NCBI GenBank assembly: GCA_038526735.1
Contig: JBCBGM010000002.1
Location: forward strand, 1 to 64,000
Direction of reading: 5' to 3'
Length of the DNA stretch: 64,000 bases
From: Rubricella sp038526735
GTDB lineage: Bacteria; Pseudomonadota; Alphaproteobacteria; Rhodobacterales; Rhodobacteraceae
Below, in pieces: positions 51,510 through 59,909 of this stretch (position 1 is its first letter; every line of letters begins with the position of its first letter). The notes under the pieces were generated by a model that was not told the origin of the DNA, searched no databases, and worked only from the letters and a program-made list of their open reading frames with translations. The translations under genes were made by a program, and so were the position numbers.

Positions 51510-51827
51510 ATGCACAAAGCGACCAAACTCGTGATCATCACCGAGCGCGCGATCCTCGAAGGGGTGGCCGCGCTGATCGAAGCGGGCGGCGCGACAGGCC
51601 ACACCCATGTGGAGGCCGGAGGCCGCGGCAGCCGCGGCAAGCGCAGCACCGTGCGACCCGGGATCAGCGGTGTGCTTGGCAACGTCAAGATTGAGGCAAT
51701 TGTCGACAGCCACGCCAAGGCCGAGGCGATCCTGAACAGCGTCTCAGAGCGCTACTTCGAGCATTACTCGGGAATCGCCTATGTCGAGGAGGTCGAAATT
51801 CTCCGCCCTCACAAGTTTGAGGTCTAA
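51510..51827 (+). CDS. sbtB: SbtB-like PII signalling protein
   Basis: A trimeric PII-like protein that binds adenine nucleotides and controls SbtA in cyanobacteria. 105 residues: KLVIITERAILEGVAALIEA, a T-loop GGRGSRGKRSTVRPGISG, and ERYFEHYSGIAYVEEVEIL. The C-terminal Cys-containing R-loop seen in some cyanobacterial SbtB proteins is absent; the chain ends RPHKFEV. Ribosome site GAGGGAGG before the ATG. Eleven bases after sbtA, so co-expressed. Confidence 0.87.
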   Translation: MHKATKLVIITERAILEGVAALIEAGGATGHTHVEAGGRGSRGKRSTVRPGISGVLGNVKIEAIVDSHAKAEAILNSVSERYFEHYSGIAYVEEVEILRPHKFEV

Positions 51828-51861
51828 GGGTGTAAGTGCCCCACTGAGATCAAACCTTGCC

Positions 51862-51911
51862 CCTCTTCATCTTGATAAAAATACCTCGGGGGTCTGGGGG
51901 CTGGCCCCCAG
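51862..51911. repeat. Intergenic GC-rich hairpin element
   Basis: Sequence with CTTGATAAAAATACCTCGGG followed by a perfect palindromic hairpin (CTGGGGGC with GCCCCCAG, 51894-51911). I recall very similar 'ATACCTCGGGGG...' elements scattered between genes of Roseobacter-group genomes, often at convergent gene ends. Here it separates sbtB from the convergent membrane protein gene and may end transcription in both directions. Confidence 0.6.
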
Positions 51912-51937
51912 CTGTTTCAAACCTCACTCAGGCTCGA

Positions 51938-52300
51938 TTAAGAAACCAAAGCCCACAGCCCCAAACCGGTCACCGGTACAAAGAGCCAGCCTTGCGGCAG
52001 TTGCGCGTAGCTTTGCTTGATGAGCGGGGTCATGGCGATCCCAACCACGGCAAACCCAGTGGAGAGCAGCGTTCCTGCAACCGCATAGGCCGGCTCTCCG
52101 GCAAACGCGGCCAAGCCGAAGAACACCGCGATCAACAGCAGGCTACAGCTTGTAAGGTGCCAGCACAGGTAGCTGGTATCGCGCACCACGGGGTCGAGGT
52201 CTGAGGCCCGCAGCGGGGCGGCAACGTCACGCCCGCCCATGAACAGATGCACCCCAAACCATAAGAGTGAGAGGGCGGCGGCGAGCGAGAAAGCGATCAT
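51938..52300 (-). CDS. Small four-helix membrane protein, function unknown
   Basis: 120 residues, four hydrophobic segments (MIAFSLAAALSLLWFGVHLF, CWHLTSCSLLLIAVFFGLAAF, VAGTLLSTGFAVVGIAM, WLFVPVTGLGLWALVS). The motif RDTSYLCWHLTS in the first loop looks conserved in type, but I recognise no family. It lies downstream of rpsO, beyond its terminator, so it likely has its own promoter. Confidence 0.65.
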   Translation of the reverse strand: MIAFSLAAALSLLWFGVHLFMGGRDVAAPLRASDLDPVVRDTSYLCWHLTSCSLLLIAVFFGLAAFAGEPAYAVAGTLLSTGFAVVGIAMTPLIKQSYAQLPQGWLFVPVTGLGLWALVS

Positions 52301-52344
52301 GGGACAGGTCCTTGCAAGTCGCCCCTATGTGCCGTGCTGAAACG

Positions 52345-52374
52345 AAAAAAGGGCCGCGACATGGCGACCCTTTT
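52345..52374 (-). terminator. Intrinsic terminator after rpsO
   Basis: Stem of nine pairs (52349-52357 with 52364-52372, one G-T on the minus strand) and six-base loop, followed on the minus strand by TTTTTTCG. It separates rpsO from the membrane protein gene below it. Confidence 0.88.
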
Positions 52375-52395
52375 GGCTTGGCGAGGCAGAAAGGC

Positions 52396-52665
52396 TTAGC
52401 GGCGGATGCCGAGCTTGCCGATGAGCATCTTGTAGCGCTCTTCGTCCTTGCCCTTCACGTAGTCCAAGAGCTTGCGGCGCTGAGAGACCATCTTGAGCAG
52501 ACCACGACGGGAGTGGTTGTCTTTCTTGTGGCTCTTGAAGTGCTCGGTCAGCGTGCTGATGCGGCTGGTTAGGATCGCGATCTGCACATCCGGGGAGCCT
52601 GTGTCACCATCTTTGGTGCCGAATTCTTTGATGAGGCGTTGCTTTTCCTCAGGCGTAATCGACAT
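52396..52665 (-). CDS. rpsO: 30S ribosomal protein S15
   Basis: 89 residues, exactly the normal length, from MSITPEEKQRLIKEFGT through GDTGSPDVQIAILTSRISTL and HKKDNHSRRGLLKMVSQRRK to GKLGIRR. S15 binds 16S rRNA early in 30S assembly. A ribosome site CGAAAGGAGA lies before the ATG at 52665. It belongs to the rbfA-truB-rpsO-pnp group but is separated from truB by five genes' worth of insertions. Confidence 0.97.
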   Translation of the reverse strand: MSITPEEKQRLIKEFGTKDGDTGSPDVQIAILTSRISTLTEHFKSHKKDNHSRRGLLKMVSQRRKLLDYVKGKDEERYKMLIGKLGIRR

Positions 52666-52816
52666 CGGGGTCTCCTTTCGAGAGTTAAAGATAAGCCCTC
52701 CGGCGTGGCCATTGCCGAGATGTCGTTCAGCAGGGTCACGGATCGTTGGGCACGGTTTGGGGCACAACCTCAAAACGTGCGCGGCGCTTACAGGCTTTTG
52801 TTGGGATGTGAAAGCC

Positions 52817-53218
52817 CTATCGCGCCCAGCGCAAAAAGAGCGCGAGGCTAACGGCGAAGATCATCACGAGGACGAAAGGTAAAAGCTGGTCGAAATAGGC
52901 AAGCGGGGCGGTTGTTTGGTCATAGAGGTCGGGCATCTCTAGCACCCATTCCCGATAAACCGCCGAGAGCATGATCTGCCAGAATGCGGCAAGGTAAAAC
53001 GCACCCACGGCGACGCGCGCGCCCAGCACAAGCCCTCCCGCTACCAGCAGGCTGAGGCAGGTGTAGAGCATATCAATCGCCACCCATTTCACAGGGAGCG
53101 GCGCGTCGGGGGCACCGTATCCACCCGCCAAATTGCTCACGTGCAGAAATGCTCCATAGGCATAGACGCAGGACACCACCACGAGAATGGCGCGTGAGAG
53201 GCCCTTCTCCCAGGTCAT
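52817..53218 (-). CDS. Membrane protein of unknown function
   Basis: 133 residues with four hydrophobic segments (AILVVVSCVYAYGAFLHVSNL, IDMLYTCLSLLVAGGLVLG, VAVGAFYLAAFWQIMLSAVY and LPFVLVMIFAVSLALFLRW). Its start overlaps the stop of the DMT transporter by 4 bases, so it is the last gene of a five-gene coupled chain. I do not recognise the family. Confidence 0.7.
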   Translation of the reverse strand: MTWEKGLSRAILVVVSCVYAYGAFLHVSNLAGGYGAPDAPLPVKWVAIDMLYTCLSLLVAGGLVLGARVAVGAFYLAAFWQIMLSAVYREWVLEMPDLYDQTTAPLAYFDQLLPFVLVMIFAVSLALFLRWAR

Positions 53219-54060
53219 CCGCGGCTGCGGATGATGTTTGAGACGGCCAGCGACCCGAGCACGATGCAGCCTCCGATCAGGGCCAAAGGTCCCGGCTGCT
53301 CTCCGAGAATTGCCCAGACAATGGCGAGGCCGAAGGGCGCCTCGAGGAGCATGATCAAGGCGCTGTCAGAGGGAGGTAGGCTACGCGCGGCCCATGTGAT
53401 CAGCGAAAAAGACAGCGGCACAACGATCAGCCCCATGGCGAGCAAAGGCGGCCACGCAGAAGCTGCCGGGAGCACCGCCCCCCCCATCACAAACCCGACG
53501 CCCAAAATCGCAAACCCTCCAGCCCCCGCCATTGGCACCAGAGAGGCAGGCACAGAGCGCGCGATGGTGAGGGCAGCGGCGAGAAGGACGGCGCACATGA
53601 GGGCTGCGACGTCTCCCTGCCAGCGGCCAGCGCCGCCCCAACTCTCCGCCGCGATCAGGGCCATGCCGCAGAGCACCGCCCCGATGGTAAGCGCCGTGGC
53701 CCGCGTGATCCGCTCTTTCAGAAATACCGCCCCCAACAGCGCGGCCCAGATCGGGGAGGTCGCCACGATAAAGAGCGTGTTGGCGACGGTGGTGTTGACC
53801 GTGGCATAGACAAAACCGCTCGCCGTGAAGCCAAAGAGCGCCGCATACGCAAACCCACGCCAGCCCGTTGCGCGCATCTCAGACCAGAGGCGATTTCCAC
53901 GCCACAGGTAGAGTGCCGTCAGGATCACGAGCGATTGCATGACCCCGCGCCAGAAGAGCACTGTGAACGCGTCCAGTCCTGTCAGGCGGATCAGCAGAGC
54001 ATCGGGGGAGAGCACGATCACGCCGAGAAGGCAGATCAAAAGGGCCTGCGTGCGGGTCAT
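53215..54060 (-). CDS. DMT-superfamily (EamA) transporter
   Basis: 281 residues with two EamA repeats; first LICLLGVIVLSPDALLIRLT, second from about 145. The start at 54060 overlaps the DUF1643 stop (ATGA); an ATG at 54072 would extend deeper. The substrate is unknown. It differs from the EamA protein at 41364 and is not a duplicate of it. Confidence 0.86.
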   Translation of the reverse strand: MTRTQALLICLLGVIVLSPDALLIRLTGLDAFTVLFWRGVMQSLVILTALYLWRGNRLWSEMRATGWRGFAYAALFGFTASGFVYATVNTTVANTLFIVATSPIWAALLGAVFLKERITRATALTIGAVLCGMALIAAESWGGAGRWQGDVAALMCAVLLAAALTIARSVPASLVPMAGAGGFAILGVGFVMGGAVLPAASAWPPLLAMGLIVVPLSFSLITWAARSLPPSDSALIMLLEAPFGLAIVWAILGEQPGPLALIGGCIVLGSLAVSNIIRSRG

Positions 54061-54566
54061 GGAATGTCCCACCGCGTCGGCTGCACGGCATAGCTGATAT
54101 AGAGCGGGTGCTTTGGGTGGCCGTCTTTCGACAGGCCCAGGGTCTGCGCCGAAACGCCCTTTTCTCTAAGCATCGCCGCAACCTCCGGCCCCCGCCCCAG
54201 ATGCGCCCCATGCGTACCCCAAGCGCAAACAGTCGTCGCGGCCCAATCACATCCCTCCAGGATCGCCGCATCGTTGGCCGGCCCAATCGGATCTTCAACA
54301 GCGCGCATCACCTTGGGGTCGGTGGCACGGTAGGCGAAGATGTTGCACACCCGAAACGCCCCAAACCCAAGCGCCCGCGCGCGGCGCTCGCAGCGCTCCA
54401 CCGTTGGATCGTTTTTAAACTCATCGGCGGTGGAGGGGTTGAGCATCAGAAACATCACGCCGTCACCCGCATTCCACCGGCGAGTGAGCGTGTAGCGGTA
54501 GTGCAGGCAGTCAGAGAACACCGCCTCCGACTCTGCCCGCTCATCGGAATGGGTGCGCGTGATCAT
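54057..54566 (-). CDS. DUF1643 domain protein
   Basis: 169 residues. The DUF1643 core is LMLNPSTADEFKNDPTVERC, GFRV-like GAFRVCNIFAYRATDPKVM, and a late CAWGTHG. No function is established for this domain. Both ends overlap neighbours by ATGA, so it is translated together with the hydrolase above and the transporter below. Confidence 0.85.
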   Translation of the reverse strand: MITRTHSDERAESEAVFSDCLHYRYTLTRRWNAGDGVMFLMLNPSTADEFKNDPTVERCERRARALGFGAFRVCNIFAYRATDPKVMRAVEDPIGPANDAAILEGCDWAATTVCAWGTHGAHLGRGPEVAAMLREKGVSAQTLGLSKDGHPKHPLYISYAVQPTRWDIP

Positions 54567-55249
54567 GCCGGCGCGACCTGCGTTAAAGCCGCTTTGAGGG
54601 CCGAGTAGTGGCCAAGGCCAGGCAAACGGCGCAGTTCTGTTTTGGGGAGTGCTGCGGACAGCGCCTCTGACATCGCAAGCGGCGCCCATGTGTCGTCTGT
54701 GCCGTGCCAGAGGGTGACAGAGCAGGTGACCCGCAGCAAAAGCCCTTGCCACGGGGCCACTGCGGCACGCAAAGCGTTTTTGTAGGCGGAGCGCTCGATG
54801 CCTATGCAGCGTTGCAGCATCTGCTTGAAAATGCCCCGAAACTCAGGGTCGGCAGCAAGCTCGACCTCTGCGCCTTGGGCGCCCTTGAACATCTGTGAGA
54901 TCAGCCACTCTGGCCCCACACGCGACGCGAGGTTTTGACCCAAAACGAGGCTTCGCAGCGCCCAACCGCCCCGCTGGGCCGCCTCAAACACCGCACGCCC
55001 CGCCATATGCGGCAGGAAATTTCCCAATGCGAGCGGCGCTGCCGGAGCGATCAGATCAACGCGCGCGGCCTCTTGCGCGGCGGCGACGGCCAAAGCCCGG
55101 CGAGCGCCAAGCGAAAACCCCACCAGATGCAGCCCCGCACCACGCGGCATCGCACCCTTCAACCAGGGCACCGCGGTCAAAGAAACCTCCGGGACTATCT
55201 CAAGCTTTTCGGGGCCGCCGGGAAGGCCGTGAAAGTAGTAAGCGCTCAT
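54563..55249 (-). CDS. Alpha/beta hydrolase
   Basis: 228 residues with the nucleophile elbow VGFSLGARRALAVA (Ser), an oxyanion region YYFHGLPGGPEKLE (HGxxG type), an acid in LWHGTDDTWAPLAMSEAL and the final His in LPGLGHYSALKA. Likely esterase or thioesterase activity; substrate unknown. Its start overlaps the truB stop by 4 bases. Confidence 0.83.
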   Translation of the reverse strand: MSAYYFHGLPGGPEKLEIVPEVSLTAVPWLKGAMPRGAGLHLVGFSLGARRALAVAAAQEAARVDLIAPAAPLALGNFLPHMAGRAVFEAAQRGGWALRSLVLGQNLASRVGPEWLISQMFKGAQGAEVELAADPEFRGIFKQMLQRCIGIERSAYKNALRAAVAPWQGLLLRVTCSVTLWHGTDDTWAPLAMSEALSAALPKTELRRLPGLGHYSALKAALTQVAPA

Positions 55250-56154
55250 CCAAGGTTGAATACGCGCGACGGGTGCAACTCGCCACCGCGATATTGACCA
55301 ACAGCGACCGGCAACCCTTCATAGCTCGCCCAAGCCTCGTCTCCGTAGCCAACATCTGCTGAACGCACGAGACCGGGGTTGCCGTTGCGCAATCGGGCGG
55401 CCCCCTCGGGGGTGCAGGGCACTTCGGGGAGGTCTGCGAGGCCCACCGACACCGGTAGAAGCCGCGTATCCAGCGCAGCTGTTTTCGCCTCATCCTCAAC
55501 GGTTTGCAGGGTCACGGCGTCCTCTAAATCAAACGGGCCAGACCAGACACGGCGCAGCTCGGTGACATGGCCGAGGCATCCGAGCGCCTCTCCCAGATCG
55601 CGCGCGATGGAGCGGACATATCCGCCTTTGCCGCAGACCATTTCAAAAACGGCAGTGTCAGCGTCTGGCTGAGAGACCAACGTCAATTCTTCGACGTGCA
55701 GCGGTCGCGCGGCCAACTCAGACGTCTCCCCATCGCGGGCGCGGGCGTAGGCCCGCTCGCCGTTGACTTTGACCGCTGAGAATTGCGGCGGGACCTGCAT
55801 GATATCACCGGTGAAGTGCGGCAGCGCGGCGGTGATGTCGTCGGTGGAGGGGCGGTCGGAGCGTTCGGCGATCACCTCGCCCTCCGCGTCATCGGTGTTG
55901 GTCGCCTGCCCCCAACGCACGGTGAAGCGGTAGCATTTGTCGCTGTCGGTTACGAAAGGCACCGTCTTCGTCGCCTCTCCGAGCGCCACGGCCAAGATGC
56001 CGGTCGCCGCCGGATCAAGCGTGCCCGCATGCCCTGCCTTTTGCGCGCCAAGCGCCCAGCGCACCTTGTTGACGACCGCGGTGGAGGTCATGCCCAAGGG
56101 CTTGTCGATGATGAGCCACCCGTGCACCGGGCGGCCTGACTTACGGCGGGCCAT
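55246..56154 (-). CDS. truB: tRNA pseudouridine-55 synthase TruB
   Basis: Makes the pseudouridine of the tRNA T-loop. 302 residues: GWLIIDKPLGMTSTAVVNKV, the catalytic Asp in KAGHAGTLDPAATGILAVAL (D47), and GKGGYVRSIARDLGEALG. A C-terminal PUA-like part is present. It follows the sulfotransferase by 5 bases, an unusual insert between rbfA and truB. Confidence 0.96.
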   Translation of the reverse strand: MARRKSGRPVHGWLIIDKPLGMTSTAVVNKVRWALGAQKAGHAGTLDPAATGILAVALGEATKTVPFVTDSDKCYRFTVRWGQATNTDDAEGEVIAERSDRPSTDDITAALPHFTGDIMQVPPQFSAVKVNGERAYARARDGETSELAARPLHVEELTLVSQPDADTAVFEMVCGKGGYVRSIARDLGEALGCLGHVTELRRVWSGPFDLEDAVTLQTVEDEAKTAALDTRLLPVSVGLADLPEVPCTPEGAARLRNGNPGLVRSADVGYGDEAWASYEGLPVAVGQYRGGELHPSRVFNLG

Positions 56155-56159
56155 GGCGA

Positions 56160-57560
56160 TTATTCCGCTTTTGCTGCGTGGTAGAGATCAAGATCGGCGC
56201 GATATATCCCCGCGATCTGCTCTTCAAGCCGAGCATCGAGGAAATCTGGCAAAGTCTGCTCTGTCGGCGGGATCTGGATGGGCTGTTCAAGCAGGGTCGG
56301 CAGCTCCTCGAGCGTTGCAGCGCTCAGTTGGTGTGCGAGCGCGGGTTCGATCACGCTGGTCTGTGGGGTCATCCAAAGCTGGGCGCGGCTTCCGCTGATC
56401 CGCAGTTGCCGCGCGACATAGGCGAGATACGCGCGGAAGACGGCCCGAAGTTCCTCAACCTGAGGGTTGGTAGAGGGCAGATCATTCCCAGCACGGCGGT
56501 AGCGGGTCGCAAATTGGGAGGCTGGATCAAGACCGAATGTCGCGAAGCCCGACAGGACGCGCTCTTGGGGGTTTTCGAGCACCAACGTGGGGGCGGAACA
56601 GTCGCCTAAGTGTCGATCGACGGGGGCAGTAAACGCACCCAAAACCTCTGCCGGGCGTGCGCTTCCGGTGATGTAGAACCGCTCCCCGATCTCGTAGCCG
56701 CGCAAAATCGGCGCCCGGTGTGGCTGTTTGGGCAGGGGGCCCCAGCCCCTGCCATCAGACCATGTGGCCCAACGCTCATTGGTTTTGGCGTGAAGCTCAT
56801 AGTCATGGGCGTAGATGGCCTTGAGCTTTTCCAGCAGTGCAGGCGTTGTGACATCGTCAAACGGGTTGGGCTTTTCGGAGACATTGCGCGCCTGCACGCT
56901 TTTCATCACCTCGGCCATGTCCGGAATGACTGGCCGCACCAACTCTGGCAGCTGCCAATTGAGCCCCTCCAGAGTGAGTTCATTGATCGGGAACCCCTTT
57001 GCGCGCCGCAATCGGTTTACCTGCTGACGCCAGTGATAATTGATCGGTTCAGGGGTCTCTTTCGCGAGGTTCTTCGCGACCCAATCGGCGAACTTCTCGC
57101 AATTGGTCTGATGCGCCTTGAGCGACAGCCCCGGCGTCAGATCCAGCGCAATCTGCTCTGCAAGCTTTTGCCGGATCTGAGGAAAGTTGCGTTCTCCGGT
57201 GCCGTAGATCTTGTCGAAATAGACCGAGAGAAACCGTGCTGTCGGATCCCTGACCACAGCAAAGGCATAGGGGCTTTTGCGGATGTCCTCGGCAGGCACC
57301 TCGCTCGCGCGCAGCAAGCCGCGCTCTGAGCCGTGCACCTCGTTGCCATCCGGGTGATCAACGCCGAAATCTAGGGCGTAGAAGAGGTTCTTGAGAAACG
57401 TGGAGCCGCATTTCGTCGTGCCGATGTAGAAGATCGGGTAGCGCCGCGTGGTATAGAAAAACTCGCGTCGCTCTTCGGCATCCGCCAGCGGTGTGGGAGC
57501 GGAACTACGGGAGGCAGGCTTTCGCCCACGACCTGCCGTCTTGCGCACCCAATCCCACAT
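56160..57560 (-). CDS. Sulfotransferase family protein, second two-module type
   Basis: 466 residues. The first module (about 40-265) has an intact PAPS loop YIGTTKCGSTFLKNLFYAL with K50, and the 3'-phosphate motif FAVVRDPTARFLSVYFDKIY (100-119), as in the Sulfotransfer_2 family. A second module (about 285-466) has degenerate versions: FYITGSARPAEVLGAF (295-310) and LVLENPQERVLSGFATF (326-342). Similar duplication is seen in the sulfotransferase at 5128, though the two proteins are not close copies. Basic N-terminal tail. It lies 9 bases after rbfA and 5 before truB. Confidence 0.8.
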   Translation of the reverse strand: MWDWVRKTAGRGRKPASRSSAPTPLADAEERREFFYTTRRYPIFYIGTTKCGSTFLKNLFYALDFGVDHPDGNEVHGSERGLLRASEVPAEDIRKSPYAFAVVRDPTARFLSVYFDKIYGTGERNFPQIRQKLAEQIALDLTPGLSLKAHQTNCEKFADWVAKNLAKETPEPINYHWRQQVNRLRRAKGFPINELTLEGLNWQLPELVRPVIPDMAEVMKSVQARNVSEKPNPFDDVTTPALLEKLKAIYAHDYELHAKTNERWATWSDGRGWGPLPKQPHRAPILRGYEIGERFYITGSARPAEVLGAFTAPVDRHLGDCSAPTLVLENPQERVLSGFATFGLDPASQFATRYRRAGNDLPSTNPQVEELRAVFRAYLAYVARQLRISGSRAQLWMTPQTSVIEPALAHQLSAATLEELPTLLEQPIQIPPTEQTLPDFLDARLEEQIAGIYRADLDLYHAAKAE

Positions 57561-57569
57561 CCCCGAGGC

Positions 57570-57980
57570 CTACTCCGGTTCGTGCGATCCTTCACCGGCG
57601 GCTAGATCGCGCTGCACTTTTTCATCCGAGAGCAGAGCGCGGGTTTCATCCATCCGGTCAAAGCTCTGATCTGCGATAAATTTCAGCGCCGGAGCATACT
57701 TTAGGTTGAGCCCTTTCACCACCTGCCGCCGCAGCGTGCCTGCGTTGCGGGCAAGAGCGGCAAGCGTCGCTGCTGTGTCATTACCGCCCAACGGCAGGAC
57801 AAAGACCTTTGCGTGCCGCAAATCGGGAGAGACCTGAACCTCGCTCACCGTGATGGAGGCGCGGTCGAGATCGGGGTCATGCGTCTCTCCGCGCAGCAAC
57901 ACTTCGCTCAGGCGGTGGCGCAACAGCTCACCGACGCGCAATTGCCGCTGAGACGGCCCTCTGGACATTGGATTGGACAT
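57570..57980 (-). CDS. rbfA: Ribosome-binding factor A
   Basis: Assists late 16S rRNA processing. 136 residues with the KH-type core: SQRQLRVGELLRHRLSEVLL, VSEVQVSPDLRHAKVFVLPL and APALKFIADQSFDRMDETRA. It is divergent from dapB (91 bases apart), a pairing I know from other Rhodobacteraceae, and starts the minus-strand run to truB and rpsO. Confidence 0.95.
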   Translation of the reverse strand: MSNPMSRGPSQRQLRVGELLRHRLSEVLLRGETHDPDLDRASITVSEVQVSPDLRHAKVFVLPLGGNDTAATLAALARNAGTLRRQVVKGLNLKYAPALKFIADQSFDRMDETRALLSDEKVQRDLAAGEGSHEPE

Positions 57981-58071
57981 CGCGGCGACATCTGCATTGC
58001 GGGCGGGCCTGTCAAGGGTTTCCGACCGGGAGACAAAGGTCTATCTCCGCTTCCACAGAAAGGAGAGCACC

Positions 58072-58887
58072 GTGGCAGACCAACTTCGCATCGCGATCAC
58101 CGGGGTTTCGGGCCGGATGGGGCAAATGCTCGTGGCCGCTGTGAACGAGGCTGAGGGCGCGACGCTTGTGGCCGCGACAGAGCGTGCGGGCCACGCATGG
58201 GTAGGTGCTGATCTTGGGGAGGCGATGGGCGGCTCTGCCAGCGGCCTGAAAGTCACCGATGACCCGGTTGAGGCCATTGCCGCCTGCGATGCCGTGCTCG
58301 ATTTCACCGCCCCGTCGGCCACGCTTGCGCACACCGCCCTCGCCGCGCAGGCCCATGCCGCGATGGTGATCGGGACCACCGGATTTGAGGAAGACGACCT
58401 GGCCAAACTCTCCGCCGCCGCCCGACACACATCGATTGTGCGGGCGGGAAATTACTCGCTTGGGGTCAACTTGCTGACCGAACTTACGCGGCAGGTTGCA
58501 CGCGCGCTGGGCGAAGACTTCGACATTGAGATCGTCGAGATGCACCACCGCCACAAGGTAGACGCGCCGTCCGGAACGGCACTGATGCTGGGTGAAGCCG
58601 CCGCCACCGGGCGGGGCATCGACCTTGCCGAACACTCAGAACGTGGCCGCGATGGTATCACCGGGGAGCGTTCCGAGGGCGCGATCGGCTTTGCCTCGCT
58701 ACGCGGTGGAAGCGTCGTTGGGGAGCATGAGGCGATCTTTGCAGGCAATGGCGAGCGGATCACGCTTGGGCATATCGCGACGGACCGGATGATCTTTGCC
58801 CGTGGCGCGGTGAAGGCCGCAATCTGGGCACATCAGCAAAAGCCCGGTGAGTATGACATGATCGACGTGCTGGGCCTGCGCGGCTAA
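58072..58887 (+). CDS. dapB: 4-hydroxy-tetrahydrodipicolinate reductase DapB
   Basis: NAD(P)H-dependent reductase of lysine biosynthesis. The GTG start at 58072 follows AGAAAGGAGAG and gives 271 residues. Nucleotide fold ITGVSGRMGQMLVAAV, VIGTTGF, then the catalytic region IVEMHHRHKVDAPSGTAL. The longer frame upstream would run into the rbfA promoter. Convergent with the MDR gene, with 5 bases between stops. Confidence 0.96.
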   Translation: MADQLRIAITGVSGRMGQMLVAAVNEAEGATLVAATERAGHAWVGADLGEAMGGSASGLKVTDDPVEAIAACDAVLDFTAPSATLAHTALAAQAHAAMVIGTTGFEEDDLAKLSAAARHTSIVRAGNYSLGVNLLTELTRQVARALGEDFDIEIVEMHHRHKVDAPSGTALMLGEAAATGRGIDLAEHSERGRDGITGERSEGAIGFASLRGGSVVGEHEAIFAGNGERITLGHIATDRMIFARGAVKAAIWAHQQKPGEYDMIDVLGLRG

Positions 58888-58892
58888 GGCGT

Positions 58893-59909
58893 TCAACTTA
58901 AGTCGATAAACGTCTTCCCTTCGGACGAGAGCGCCCCGCTGAGCGCCTCAATCGCACCATCAAGCGGGGTGACCCGCGCCACGCCAGTGCTCCACCGCCC
59001 ATCGACAAACCGTGCCTGCACCTCACCGATCAGCCGCGCAATCTCTGCCGGTGGCGTCTCTTTAAACCAACGCGTGAGCCAAAAGCCCTCGATCCGTTTG
59101 CCCATGAAGATCATGTGCCCAAGGCTGTTGAGCGTGGGCATTTGAGGGCTGAGCTTGCCATAGGACGTCCAGACAGCACCAGCGGGCATCATCTCGAACA
59201 GGTCCGCAGCGGCCTGGTCGCCGACGGCATCGATGAGGGCACGAGCCTTGTGGGTGGTGACAATTTGCACTGCGTCGCGCGCCCAGTCACCATCGGTCAC
59301 AATCACCTCGCTTGCCCCTGCAGCTTTCGCCGCGTCCGCTTGTTCAGGGCGGCGCACCACCGCGATGGTGAGCACATCAGCCTCAGCGCCCAACTGCAGC
59401 AACATCCGCCCGAGTTGTGAGAGCGCTGCGGTGACGATGATGCCGCCACCAGCGCGGCCAATCTCAAATAACGCCATCGCGGTGAGAGGATTCACGACTT
59501 GCGCGGCGGCGTCGGTGTCTTTGAGCGTGGGGTGACATGGGATCAGCGTTTGGCTTGGCACTTTGCAATACTCCGCCCACGCGCCAATGCCCGCACCAGC
59601 GACCGATACCCGCTGACCGACCAGCGGCGTCTCCCCGGCAACAACCTCACCCACACCCTCGAACCCCGCAGGGGCGCCGGCGACACGCGCAGCGCCATAC
59701 TCGCCCTTCACAAAGTGCAGGTCAGACGGGTTCACCACCGCGAGCTTCATGCGCACCAAAGCTTCGCCCTCAGCAAGCTGCGGAACGGCGACCTCTCCGA
59801 CCTCCAGAAACTGCCCGGCGTCCTGCATCTCTGGCCCTTCGGAGGTTCCAGAATAGCCGTCCCCTTTGAGGATGAGCGCGCGCATGGTTTCAGGCAATTG
59901 GGTCATCAT
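58893..59909 (-). CDS. MDR-family quinone oxidoreductase / alcohol dehydrogenase-like protein
   Basis: 338 residues, medium-chain dehydrogenase fold without the structural zinc cysteines. GFEGVGEVVAGETPLVGQRV and an NADPH-binding region from about 145 (IIVTAALSQLGRMLLQLGAE, where the usual GxGxxG is degenerate). The start is the first of two ATGs at 59909/59906, after GGAG. Resembles 2-haloacrylate or crotonyl reductase relatives. It is divergent from two SDR genes, which hints at shared metabolism. Confidence 0.82.
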   Translation of the reverse strand: MMTQLPETMRALILKGDGYSGTSEGPEMQDAGQFLEVGEVAVPQLAEGEALVRMKLAVVNPSDLHFVKGEYGAARVAGAPAGFEGVGEVVAGETPLVGQRVSVAGAGIGAWAEYCKVPSQTLIPCHPTLKDTDAAAQVVNPLTAMALFEIGRAGGGIIVTAALSQLGRMLLQLGAEADVLTIAVVRRPEQADAAKAAGASEVIVTDGDWARDAVQIVTTHKARALIDAVGDQAAADLFEMMPAGAVWTSYGKLSPQMPTLNSLGHMIFMGKRIEGFWLTRWFKETPPAEIARLIGEVQARFVDGRWSTGVARVTPLDGAIEALSGALSSEGKTFIDLS

